Part shown: positions 15,619 to 23,770 of the stretch, piece by piece
How the letters are laid out: every line of letters starts with the position of its first letter
How positions within the stretch are numbered: the first letter of the stretch is position 1
The notes under the pieces: model-generated
Told to the model about the DNA's origin: nothing
The model's input: only the letters and a program-made list of their open reading frames with translations
Database searches by the model: none
Source of the DNA: an uncultured beta proteobacterium
Lineage (GTDB): Bacteria > Pseudomonadota > Gammaproteobacteria > Burkholderiales > Burkholderiaceae
Assembly: GCA_903845455.1 (NCBI GenBank)
Contig: CAIMXN010000237.1
Span: 1-32,053 of the forward strand
Direction of reading: 5' to 3'
Length of the DNA: 32,053 nucleotides
Translations under genes and position numbers: made by a program

Positions 15619-16575
15619 TTATGTTGATAATAATGTGGAAGCCCATGATAATCCAACCCCAAAACCTGAAATAATAATCTTTAAATTAGATTCTGGATGT
15701 ATTGAGAGAGTTTCTTTTAAAGCAATTGGAATTGATGAGGACACTGTATTACCAGCGATAGCCATAAAATTTATTAACTTAGAAGGATTGTCGATCTTTA
15801 GCTTTCTCCCGATTGCATCCAATACAAATTTACTAGCTTGGTGCAATACAAAATAATCAACTGAATGTAAATCTAAATCGTTAATTTCACAAGTGCGAAC
15901 TATATTTCCCGGAATGGTTGAAACTGCGAATTCATAAATAGCTCTACCATCCATGAATAAAGGCTGCTTTTCACCACCATTTAGAGTGGGTCGCACAATC
16001 AAACTGCCATACCCCTCCCCCTTAGTTCCAAAACAAAAATTTCCGATCTTGATTGATCCTGTGCGTGTTATCAAAGTTGCTGCTGCAGCGTCACTGAATA
16101 GACATTTAGTTGAACGATCTTGAGGGTCGATAATACTTGAATATGTTTCCGCTGTAATGAGAACAGCATTTTCCCAATTGTTTTGCACCATTAGTGCTTC
16201 GATGATGCTCAACCCATAAACAAAACCGGAGCACCCCAAACTAATATCAAATGCTGCAACGCCATTATGAAGATTAGTTCTGGCATGGACTAATGCCGAC
16301 ACATGAGGAAGCTGAAAATCTGGAGTTTGTGTGCAAACAATTAATAAATCAAGTTCTTCCCTTAAGTTTGGCCTAGCTAAAAGTAACTTGTCCATTGCTT
16401 GTACAGCGAGATCTGAAGTTGTTTCACCATTAGAAATATATAACTTCTTTACGCCAATCTTATCCTCAATAAAGCCTAAATCAAAATTAAATTCTTCTGC
16501 TAACATTGAAGAAGTAACCATTTCTTTGGGTAAATTAACTTCTATTTGCTCAATGCCATATAAGGACTCTTTCAT
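15619..16575 (-). CDS. beta-ketoacyl-ACP synthase III (FabH-like)
   Basis: The 318-residue thiolase-fold condensing enzyme has a complete triad: C115 in SLGCSGF, H245 in LHQAS and N276 in AGNTVSSSIP. The C-terminal GFGVGLSWAS glycine loop also fits. FabH normally joins acetyl-CoA to malonyl-ACP. Here the protein probably builds an acyl group on the ACP encoded immediately downstream. KAS III plus ACP pairs of this sort make short hydroxyacyl decorations on amino sugars in other bacteria; the modified viosamine of Pseudomonas syringae flagellin glycan is the example I know. ATG at 16575 starts directly at the family-type N-terminus. The acyl substrate is not readable. Confidence 0.93.
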   Translation of the reverse strand: MKESLYGIEQIEVNLPKEMVTSSMLAEEFNFDLGFIEDKIGVKKLYISNGETTSDLAVQAMDKLLLARPNLREELDLLIVCTQTPDFQLPHVSALVHARTNLHNGVAAFDISLGCSGFVYGLSIIEALMVQNNWENAVLITAETYSSIIDPQDRSTKCLFSDAAAATLITRTGSIKIGNFCFGTKGEGYGSLIVRPTLNGGEKQPLFMDGRAIYEFAVSTIPGNIVRTCEINDLDLHSVDYFVLHQASKFVLDAIGRKLKIDNPSKLINFMAIAGNTVSSSIPIALKETLSIHPESNLKIIISGFGVGLSWASTLLST

Positions 16576-16582
16576 CTTAGAT

Positions 16583-17215
16583 TTAGCCTATAAAATAACA
16601 AATATCAAAATTAATGTCGGATCCCATGAGGCTAATTTTATTAAGAGTCATTAATCCTTTTAAATGCTTTCTAATGGATACATTCTCAATATTTACCATG
16701 ACTCCATTTTTATTATTAAATGGTAGATCTAGTTGTAATTTTTTCATATAAACATTAATTACCTTAAGATCACCATTCAATCCAGACATTAAGTGTATCC
16801 GCTTATTTGCCTCAATAATATTAGAAAAAAAGTTGCTATATCCATCCATATAAATCTTAGCAAACCCAGTATATGGTTCTAATAACTCTACATCAGTAAC
16901 ACTATAGTTGGCTTTACTTCTTTTAAGAATCTCACCTCCATCATCCCGAAGTAGAATGTAAACGTAACCACTTCGAGTGCTCAGCCTAAAGTCGGCAACT
17001 GCGCCCCTAAGCAAGTCTTCGCTAAAGGGCTTTTCTTGACAGATAAAGGTGCCATCCTTATTAAAAAAACGATGAAATTTTGCATCTAAAACAAGCCCGC
17101 CATGTTCGAACAACAACTGGGGAAGCACCCTATTTGTGATTTCATCGCAAATTGTTGATGAATGCACATATGAACGATCATCCTTAAACTCAAAATTAGT
17201 TTTTATCTCATTCAT
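16583..17215 (-). CDS. unrecognised protein linked to the KAS III/ACP pair
   Basis: I do not recognise this 210-residue soluble protein. It has no signal peptide or membrane helix. Near the N-terminus lies DDRSYVHSSTICDEI, then a beta-rich middle (GYVYILLRDDGGEIL, FAKIYMDGYSNFF). A basic, hydrophobic C-terminus (IRKHLKGLMTLNKISLMG) completes it. The mixed alpha-helix then beta-strand pattern could fit a hot-dog fold acyl-processing enzyme, but no catalytic motif confirms that. It overlaps the stop of the GNAT gene by eight bases and its own stop lies seven bases before the KAS III start, so it is tightly coupled to acyl chemistry. Possible roles are acyl transfer, decarboxylation or ACP thioester handling. 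Confidence 0.6.
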   Translation of the reverse strand: MNEIKTNFEFKDDRSYVHSSTICDEITNRVLPQLLFEHGGLVLDAKFHRFFNKDGTFICQEKPFSEDLLRGAVADFRLSTRSGYVYILLRDDGGEILKRSKANYSVTDVELLEPYTGFAKIYMDGYSNFFSNIIEANKRIHLMSGLNGDLKVINVYMKKLQLDLPFNNKNGVMVNIENVSIRKHLKGLMTLNKISLMGSDINFDICYFIG

Positions 17216-17948
17216 AGATATTTTTATTCATACTAATTACAAAATCTAAATTTTCATTTTGATTTTGAGATAACAACATTACCAAGCTATCAATTACCCC
17301 ATCTTTCGGTATTTTTTTGAGTAACTCAAATAAATTCTTCTTGCCGGGCCAATAATTGCCTTTACGAGATGCTTTTACTCTTAAATAATCTTCCATCAGG
17401 CATGATGACACTATTACATCATGTGCATTCATACCCTTGCGAAATTTTTTTCTTAGCAACCCTTCCATTTGATACCCGAATAAAATCTGCCAGCGCTGCC
17501 AGGCGATTAAATCTATTGCCTGAGTGCTATTAATTCGCTCAAGACCGACAGTTTCAAATGCATGCTCCGTTAACAAGCATTTAGCCTCCATGCCAAAAAA
17601 AAGTGAGTCAGACCCCTCTATTTTTTTCCCAATAACCATAGCAAAATCACATTGCCTTGAAACTAAGTCTATCGAAGATAAAGATGCAACCCCGATATAA
17701 CAGTCTAAATTTTTAGGCTTTATTAGCAACGCAATACGTTTACTATTATCCAAGTTTTCAAAGAATTTTCTTTGTGCGACTTTCGTATTTGGATATACCC
17801 CTTGCGCAAGATATCGTGTAGTCTCGGCATTATTGAACCATCGATACCATTGCTCTAATACCCAATTCTCATCAGATGGAACACATAAATCAATGGTCTC
17901 ACCCGATAGAAATATATCAAATTCTCGCGATTTTTCTAAATTCTGCAT
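17208..17948 (-). CDS. GNAT-family acyltransferase (RimJ/RimL type)
   Basis: The 246-residue protein has the GNAT plan over about 15-190. It starts with a DENWVLEQWYRWFNN helix and a strand with CYIGVASLSSID (acetyl-CoA motif D region). The FAMVIGKKIEGS strand follows, then a loop and helix (GMEAKCLLTEHAFETVGLERI), and WQRWQILFGYQMEGLLRKKF (motif B, 'x-x-G-F-x-x-E-G'). These enzymes move acyl groups from CoA, sometimes from ACP, to amines. A C-terminal extension of about 55 residues, FELLKKIPKDGVIDSLVMLL onward, is not family-typical and resembles an ACP-like or docking helix pair only loosely. It is probably the acyl-transfer step for the KAS III/ACP product onto a sugar amine. Confidence 0.75.
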   Translation of the reverse strand: MQNLEKSREFDIFLSGETIDLCVPSDENWVLEQWYRWFNNAETTRYLAQGVYPNTKVAQRKFFENLDNSKRIALLIKPKNLDCYIGVASLSSIDLVSRQCDFAMVIGKKIEGSDSLFFGMEAKCLLTEHAFETVGLERINSTQAIDLIAWQRWQILFGYQMEGLLRKKFRKGMNAHDVIVSSCLMEDYLRVKASRKGNYWPGKKNLFELLKKIPKDGVIDSLVMLLSQNQNENLDFVISMNKNIYE

Positions 17949-17985
17949 CTGTTTTTAGCTCATAAGGTTAATATTCGTAATCTCT

Positions 17986-19044
17986 TTACTCCAGTAGGCT
18001 CCACGATAAAGCTGTGCCCACTTTCACTTTACTTTTTACCCTCCTACCAAGCACCACATCCATCCATTTTGTCGGCAAGCCAAGTCCAGGCCTTATAGAT
18101 CGAATATTTTTCCTAGTTAATTCTTCGCCAGCCTCCATATCCTTCACAATATAGAGGGACCTACGAAACTGCAAAGACTTTAGCTCTGCCTTGGTTGGCC
18201 CATAACTAATGCATCCGATTGCCTGCCAAGCGCGCTTAGTCTCCAGCACCAACTGTTTCATTTCAAAAGGCTCCATCGAAAATGCACTGTCAACCCCTCC
18301 ATCGGCACGACTAAGCGTAAAGTGCTTTTCAACAACTGATGCACCTAGCACTACACTAGCCACTGATACACCCACACCCATCGTATGGTCCGAAAGGCCG
18401 ACTTCACACCCAAATAAAGATCGCAAATGCGGGATAGTTAAAAGATTGCTATTTTCAGGAGGAGAAGGATAAGTACTTGTACATTTTAATAATATTAAAT
18501 CATTGCACCCAGCATCACGTGCAGCCGCCACAGTTTCCGCCAACTCTGTCACCGAAGCCATGCCTGTAGAAATAATCAATGGCTTTCCGGTTGCCGCCAC
18601 TCTCTTAATTAATGGAATGTCTGTATTTTCAAATGATGCTATTTTGTAGCATGGCACATTGAGATCTTCCAAAAAATCAACCGCAGAATCGTCAAATGGC
18701 GTGCTAAAAGGAATCATCCCCAATTCTCGGGCTTTTTTAAAGATAGGCTCATGCCATTCCCAAGGGGTATGGGCTTCACTATATAGCCGATATAAGGAGC
18801 TGCCATTCCAAGGACTCTTTGGATCCGCAATGTGAAACTCACGCTCATTCAGATCAAGAGTCATTGTATCGGGTGTAAAGGTTTGAATTTTTAAGGCATG
18901 GACACCTGTTTTTGCAGCAGCCTCAACAATCTCTAACGCCCGCTCTAAAGACTGATTGTGATTACCTGACATTTCAGCAATAACAAAAGGAGAATGCGCC
19001 TGACCAATTAATCTTCCTGCAATAGATATAGTCTGCTTGATCAT
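17986..19044 (-). CDS. pseI: pseudaminic acid synthase PseI (NeuB family)
   Basis: The 352-residue PEP-dependent nonulosonate synthase condenses PEP with 2,4-diacetamido-2,4,6-trideoxy-L-altrose to give pseudaminic acid. Family residues are present: E24 (IAEMSGNHN), K52 (LKIQT), K134 (CYKIASFEN), the metal histidines H220 (LSDHT) and H241 (EKHFTL), and D252 (DSAFS). A C-terminal SAF antifreeze-like domain (about 290-350, RRSLYIVKDMEAGEEL) closes the active site. AAGGTG six bases before ATG is a good ribosome site and lies inside the end of the upstream pseG-pseH fusion. The match to PseI rather than sialic acid or legionaminic acid synthase rests mainly on that neighbour plus PseB and PseC. 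Confidence 0.9.
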   Translation of the reverse strand: MIKQTISIAGRLIGQAHSPFVIAEMSGNHNQSLERALEIVEAAAKTGVHALKIQTFTPDTMTLDLNEREFHIADPKSPWNGSSLYRLYSEAHTPWEWHEPIFKKARELGMIPFSTPFDDSAVDFLEDLNVPCYKIASFENTDIPLIKRVAATGKPLIISTGMASVTELAETVAAARDAGCNDLILLKCTSTYPSPPENSNLLTIPHLRSLFGCEVGLSDHTMGVGVSVASVVLGASVVEKHFTLSRADGGVDSAFSMEPFEMKQLVLETKRAWQAIGCISYGPTKAELKSLQFRRSLYIVKDMEAGEELTRKNIRSIRPGLGLPTKWMDVVLGRRVKSKVKVGTALSWSLLE

Positions 19045-19046
19045 TA

Positions 19047-20552
19047 TTACACCTTCTTTTCAAAATTTAGAGGAAGGGCCTGGTATCCATTCTTAGAAAA
19101 AAAATGTTGCGAACGCATATTCTCTCTAAGAACTTCTGCCCTCAACAACGTAACCTCTGGTCTCTGTTCTTTTAACCACTCTTCGGCAGCCATTAATAAG
19201 TCGGTGCCAGCCCCAAAATGCTCTACCCCAGGCACTACATAAATCGAAATATAAGCTTTAAATTCATCAACATCAAATCGTATCACCCCAATTGACTCAG
19301 CTTGAGATGCCCCAATAAGCAAGAAGGTTCTATCACTCGCGATCACAGAATTAAACCAATTAAAATGGTCTACATAGTCAATTCTTTTCTGATTCTTTGA
19401 AAATTTATTAACATCAGGGTGATTTCTCCACTCGAAAATACTTTCGCAATCGGTTTCTAGTGCTTGCCTCAGCTTAAGGGGGCTAACTCCCATCGCCTGC
19501 GCCACTCTTTTGGCTCCATTTCCATCGACGGCATTAATTCCATTACTAGAAATTAACTTTAAAATATTTTGGTTTTCCAATAATACCCGCAAATGCAATT
19601 CAATTGAATCACCTAGAAAATCAGTAGGATTGGGTGCATATATCAGGCCATTTAATGCAGCTACTCGCACTACTTCCTCTTGATTTTCTGCAATTGCATA
19701 GGTAAGCGAAGGTAATCCCAGGCAACATCTCTCCCAAGTTACAACCCCACCCGATCCAATACATAAATCAGATTGAAGTATTAGCTCAGCCATTCTCTTG
19801 GTTTGAATGTGCAAACTAAATGCATGCTGAGAACAAAGCTTTTTAACATCATCTATAAATGGGTGCTGCAAACCAATGACGACATCGACCGATACTTCTA
19901 TGCGCAAATTGATAAGAGCATTCATAGCTTCAATAGTATGATTTTTACTATCGACGCCGCCAAAAAAAATAAGGATTCGATGAATTTGGCCCGAACGTTC
20001 TAATGCAACTTTGTGAAGCTCACTAAACTCACTACGCAATAAGGCAAACTTTGGACCAAGTAGAGTTTTACAGTTTTGCCCCACCTTTTCTCTATACCTA
20101 GATTGTTTTTTATCCTGCATATTTTGATCAAGCAGAAGTTCGCATGCATGCTGTCGATTAGCCATGTCATCAATCACCATGAGTCGCTTAGATGAACACT
20201 TGACTCTTAACTCCCAATTGATATCCAATGAATAATGGTCGACTACTATCCAATCTTGAATATCATCTGCAATTAAATTCAGAGTCTTCTGTGCATCGGC
20301 TAACTGAGATTCTGCCGGACAGCTTAGGCCTATAGGGTCCTTATTAAAAGCCGGAAAATGATTGGCGGCTCGCAAAGAGTAATGACTGTGGCCCTGTGAT
20401 TTTATTTGACTAATAAAATATTCAGGCATATCTTGGCTAATGAAATTGCATTTCGCCCCTCGACGCTTTAATTCATAAGCTAAATTAAGGCACCGAGATA
20501 TATGCCCAGTACCTATTTCACTAGAAGCATCAACCCGAAATGTCACTTTCAT
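19047..20552 (-). CDS. pseG: PseG-PseH fusion: UDP-sugar hydrolase plus N-acetyltransferase
   Basis: This 501-residue two-domain protein joins two steps that are usually separate genes. The N-terminal part (to about 350) is PseG. It has FRVDASSEIGTGH near the start, with the catalytic His of GTGH. VVDHY and MVIDDM follow, then FFGGVDSKN and GSGGVVTWERCCLGLPSL, all family marks of the GT-B-like hydrolase that frees 2,4-diacetamido-trideoxy-L-altrose from UDP. The C-terminal part (about 360-500) is a GNAT domain (SIYVVPGVEHFGAGTDLL, RAEVLRENMRSQHFF) like PseH, which N-acetylates the 4-amino group. I start at ATG 20552 (MKVTFRVDAS, the family N-terminus); a TTG at 20570 would add six residues and has no ribosome site. 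The GNAT step precedes the hydrolase step in the pathway. Confidence 0.88.
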   Translation of the reverse strand: MKVTFRVDASSEIGTGHISRCLNLAYELKRRGAKCNFISQDMPEYFISQIKSQGHSHYSLRAANHFPAFNKDPIGLSCPAESQLADAQKTLNLIADDIQDWIVVDHYSLDINWELRVKCSSKRLMVIDDMANRQHACELLLDQNMQDKKQSRYREKVGQNCKTLLGPKFALLRSEFSELHKVALERSGQIHRILIFFGGVDSKNHTIEAMNALINLRIEVSVDVVIGLQHPFIDDVKKLCSQHAFSLHIQTKRMAELILQSDLCIGSGGVVTWERCCLGLPSLTYAIAENQEEVVRVAALNGLIYAPNPTDFLGDSIELHLRVLLENQNILKLISSNGINAVDGNGAKRVAQAMGVSPLKLRQALETDCESIFEWRNHPDVNKFSKNQKRIDYVDHFNWFNSVIASDRTFLLIGASQAESIGVIRFDVDEFKAYISIYVVPGVEHFGAGTDLLMAAEEWLKEQRPEVTLLRAEVLRENMRSQHFFSKNGYQALPLNFEKKV

Positions 20553-20604
20553 TGAAATGTTATTCGGCAATAAATAATATAAATATACATAGACGGATAC
20601 ACCC

Positions 20605-21933
20605 TTAAATTTTCTTCCGAAAAACTGGCTTTACGGGGCGTCCAATCAATAGCTGCTCTGTTGAGCCCGCTTCAATTGCTTGGCGATAGATTTTGCAGGA
20701 CTCATCAAATGCCATTGAAATATGATTTATCTCTAACTGCTGATGAGACCATGTGGGATAAAACAAGCCCTGAAATAACACACCACGAGCAATCATTTCC
20801 TGCATCATTAGTGTGCGATAAAAATCATCTACCTCGCCTTTGGAATTATGGCAAGCGAGAGCGAATAAACAGGGATATCCTAAAATTTTTAAAAAAGAAT
20901 TTAATTGATGCTTTTCTATAATTTTTTCAAGCGTGCTCTTTAAGATTTCACCTCGCAACCAGTTGCTTTCAATCATATTTTCAGCCTTAAAGGCCTCTAT
21001 TGTTGCAAGCATGGCTGCTAGTCCAGTAGTTTCGGCGCCGTGGGTAGACGAAATTAAAAAAAGCTTATCTTCACCTTCTGCCCGAATTCCGCCTAATTCC
21101 ATCACTTCAGCACGCCCTGTTAGTGCACAGGCAGAAAAACCATTTGCAATCCCTTTGCCCCAAGTCGTCATATCCGCTTGAACGTCAAAATATGTGTGCG
21201 CCCCCTGCATACTCCATTTAAATCCAGATATCATTTCATCGAGAATGAGAAGTACGCCTCGATCTTTACACAAAGCTGCCACCTTTTGCAAGAAATCATC
21301 CTTCGGTGGATCAAACTTCACTGGCTCCATAATCAAACAAGCAATATCGTGATCTTTGTCTGCAAGCAATAACTCCACCGACTGGTAATCGTTATAGCTA
21401 AATAATGCAGTAATAGACTTTATTTCTTTTGGAATACCTAGATCGCAGGGGGTGGTACTGATAAACCAATCATCAAAACTAAAAAAATTATGTTCACGCG
21501 CAATCGCTACTCGGTTGCGTTTTGTATAAGCACGTGCCAACTTTACAGCAGCCGTTGTAACAGTAGAGCCATTTTTGGCAAACTTCACCATATCGCCAGA
21601 CTGAACCGTATCTAAAAAAATCTCTGCGGCTTCTAACTCTATACTTGCAGGTCTTTGAAAATTAGTTCCCCTATGCGCAGCATCACATACCGCTTGGGCT
21701 ACCGATTCATAACCATGCCCGATACAAACGGAAGTTAAGCCCATGCTGCAATCAATAAATTCATTTCCATCAAGATCCCAAACATGAGACCCTTTGCCGT
21801 GCGTGATGGCAGCAGGTGCATTGACTGGAAACTGATCATCCCCTTTAGAATAGGTATGCGCCCCACCCGGAATACGATCATGTATACGTGATGCAAAAAT
21901 TCTAGATTTGTCGTAATTAAGATTTTTTTTCAT
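20605..21933 (-). CDS. class III PLP aminotransferase, glutamate-1-semialdehyde aminomutase-like
   Basis: The 442-residue fold-type I enzyme is similar to HemL (glutamate-1-semialdehyde aminomutase). It has an IPGGAHTYSKGDDQFP opening, WDLDGNEFID (52-61) and KNGST (120-124). The PLP-binding pair is LDEMISGF (D232-E233), and the Schiff-base lysine is K260 (TTWGKGIANG). A true HemL opens near IPGGVNSPVR; here AHTYSKG replaces it. The sequence around K260 is also adapted. Such HemL relatives occur in surface-sugar and antibiotic loci, where they aminate sugar or acid carbonyls. It follows a cytidylyltransferase and precedes pseG-pseH, so it may aminate a nonulosonate or its precursor. The substrate is not known; housekeeping tetrapyrrole synthesis is unlikely from context. 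Confidence 0.88.
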   Translation of the reverse strand: MKKNLNYDKSRIFASRIHDRIPGGAHTYSKGDDQFPVNAPAAITHGKGSHVWDLDGNEFIDCSMGLTSVCIGHGYESVAQAVCDAAHRGTNFQRPASIELEAAEIFLDTVQSGDMVKFAKNGSTVTTAAVKLARAYTKRNRVAIAREHNFFSFDDWFISTTPCDLGIPKEIKSITALFSYNDYQSVELLLADKDHDIACLIMEPVKFDPPKDDFLQKVAALCKDRGVLLILDEMISGFKWSMQGAHTYFDVQADMTTWGKGIANGFSACALTGRAEVMELGGIRAEGEDKLFLISSTHGAETTGLAAMLATIEAFKAENMIESNWLRGEILKSTLEKIIEKHQLNSFLKILGYPCLFALACHNSKGEVDDFYRTLMMQEMIARGVLFQGLFYPTWSHQQLEINHISMAFDESCKIYRQAIEAGSTEQLLIGRPVKPVFRKKI

Positions 21934-21972
21934 TTCTGATTTCAGAATGGCAATTAAATTAAAGGTGAGTTT

Positions 21973-22731
21973 TTAACGATACATGGTTGAATAGCCCAAC
22001 TCTGTAAAGGAATGGGTCAGCTGGATTAGATTTGGATTTTGATCCAAGAAATGCACTATATCTATGATTGGAATTTTTGGTGCTAACTGTTTAAATTCGT
22101 TGAATACCTTTCGACAGACCACTAAATCCTCTGGATTATCGACTGTTAACCTCAGATCTTTTCGAATTAACTCTTTTGGCGGACACAGTTTATATATTTT
22201 ATATTGCGCATGATGCTCACGAATATATAAAGTACATAACTCTGAGCGATGCCGTTGAGCCCCTCGTTCATGAGAGTCCTTTAGGGCTTCTAAAGCGACT
22301 ATTTCAAAACCACAGCCATCAATCACATCATCCATAAAAGTCGCATCGGCCTGGTTTTGCTTATGCGCATCCCATGCAGCCTCTACAGGCTCAAAGAATA
22401 AAAATGGAGATTCACTGGTCACCCGAAAAATATCCGTTGCCTCAGCCAATAGAGCGCAATTGATCAACCTAGATAACACATCTATTTGATCTCCAATCAC
22501 ATAACGCAAACCATTATCCTTGGCAAAATGAATAAAAACCTCATTCTCAACCCCCTCAGATATCCCGAGAACAATTTCATCAATGCAGGCGATTGATCTT
22601 AAGTTTGCAATAATATTATCGATAATGCGCACGCCATTTTCAATATCTAAATTTTGAAGTGGCTTACCATACAGCCTTGACCCTTGATTTCTACAAGCAA
22701 TGGCCGCAACAAGCCGTCTTTTAATATTCAT
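21973..22731 (-). CDS. SpsF-like cytidylyltransferase (CMP-nonulosonate synthetase)
   Basis: The 252-residue CMP-sugar synthetase is of the SpsF type. ACRNQGSRLYGKPL near the N-terminus is the CTP-binding segment (R-x-x-SxRxxGK). Then come YVIGDQIDVLSRL and RVTSESPFLFF, and LRLTVDNPEDLVV near the C-terminus, all family signatures. Start: ATG at 22731 leaves a two-base gap after the synthase stop. A TTG at 22740 would overlap the synthase by eight bases; neither has a clear ribosome site, so I take ATG. Standard pse loci have PseF here. This protein either does that job or serves the second NeuB enzyme that it directly follows. Confidence 0.85.
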   Translation of the reverse strand: MNIKRRLVAAIACRNQGSRLYGKPLQNLDIENGVRIIDNIIANLRSIACIDEIVLGISEGVENEVFIHFAKDNGLRYVIGDQIDVLSRLINCALLAEATDIFRVTSESPFLFFEPVEAAWDAHKQNQADATFMDDVIDGCGFEIVALEALKDSHERGAQRHRSELCTLYIREHHAQYKIYKLCPPKELIRKDLRLTVDNPEDLVVCRKVFNEFKQLAPKIPIIDIVHFLDQNPNLIQLTHSFTELGYSTMYR

Positions 22732-22732
22732 C

Positions 22733-23731
22733 TTAATCAATGTCGTCTGAAATAATCGGTGAGTTACGATCCACAGTTCGCCTCAGAATTTTTTGATACA
22801 ACACCTGCAAATCAGTGATTGCCCGATCTGAGGATGTCCGCTTTAATACCAAATCATCCGAGCCAATAGATTCACCAACCAATAAATTTCGGCTTGCAAC
22901 GACATGACGGCGAATCATCTTTCGATAATCCTCCTCAGATTGACTCATACCAAAATTTTCTTCTTCCGCGGAATTTCCAATTGCTTTCTCACAATTTCGT
23001 ACGGTCTGAGCAAACTCTAGAAATTCATCTGGATTTAAGGCTGATTCGTGATCCTCTAATTTCATCGATTTACCTAAAGTAAGATGCTTCTCGAGTGTGG
23101 TAGCACCGATCCCCATAGCCAAGACTGGGAGAGCGACTCTTAATACCCCATCAGGACAAGCATGATCTGCAAAGCCGATAGATACCCTTGGATAATTTAG
23201 TTTATTTGCTTCAACTAATAACCGAATGCGCGCCATTTGGTTTGCATCATTGGGAGTGGGGTAACCTTGAAAACCAAGCAGAATAACCACCTCTTTTTCT
23301 GAGAGAATGGAAACAGCTTGATTGATCTCCGAAAAATACGCTCCCCCCGCACCCAATAATACTTTTTTAATAGAACTATTTTTTACGTGACTTAATAATC
23401 CCAAGTTAGCAATATCAGTGCCATGAAGCTTAATGGCACTTACTCCAATTTTTTCAGCTAATTTCAGACTGCGTTCACCAAAAATATCTACATGCAATTC
23501 GATCTTCAGCTCCTTTGCATAGTCCGCTAACCCCTCCCAAACCTCATCACTCATTTCTAAGGATTGGAAAAGTTGGTAATATTTGTAGTCCGATGTTGCC
23601 AACTCATCTGCAAATACCATTTGAAATTTAGCAGCGTTCGCACCCGAAGATGATGCCGCTCTTAATAACAAACGAGCTTGCTCTGGACTGCCCTCAAAAC
23701 CTTGAGCCAATTCTGCAATTATCTGAACCAT
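22733..23731 (-). CDS. second, divergent NeuB-family synthase
   Basis: The 332-residue protein is related to NeuB/PseI but clearly different from the PseI at 17,986-19,044. The expected PEP and metal sites are kept: E7 (IIAELAQ), K35 (AKFQM), K101 (IKLHGTD), H190 (FADH), H216 (EKHLTL) and D227 (LEDHES). The C-terminal SAF-like domain (about 272-330, RRHVVASRNLLVGESIGSDD) is shorter than PseI's. GFQGYPTPND replaces the usual TSxYP. The loop between E7 and K35 is also short: ELAQGFEGSPEQ, with no NHN. ATG at 23731 has AAGG a few bases upstream. The protein probably condenses PEP with a different acceptor, or it is a co-working subunit. The acceptor is unknown. Confidence 0.88.
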   Translation of the reverse strand: MVQIIAELAQGFEGSPEQARLLLRAASSSGANAAKFQMVFADELATSDYKYYQLFQSLEMSDEVWEGLADYAKELKIELHVDIFGERSLKLAEKIGVSAIKLHGTDIANLGLLSHVKNSSIKKVLLGAGGAYFSEINQAVSILSEKEVVILLGFQGYPTPNDANQMARIRLLVEANKLNYPRVSIGFADHACPDGVLRVALPVLAMGIGATTLEKHLTLGKSMKLEDHESALNPDEFLEFAQTVRNCEKAIGNSAEEENFGMSQSEEDYRKMIRRHVVASRNLLVGESIGSDDLVLKRTSSDRAITDLQVLYQKILRRTVDRNSPIISDDID

Positions 23732-23770
23732 AGCCTTATCTCTCTAACAAATGTTAATTTTATGGCTCAC

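Noticed and set aside
20605..21933. Housekeeping hemL
   Set aside because: The opening loop differs from HemL and the gene is embedded in a nonulosonate gene run.
22731..22740. TTG start giving an eight-base overlap with the second NeuB gene
   Set aside because: An ATG nine bases downstream gives a family-like N-terminus (MNIKRRLVAAIACRNQGS) without overlap.
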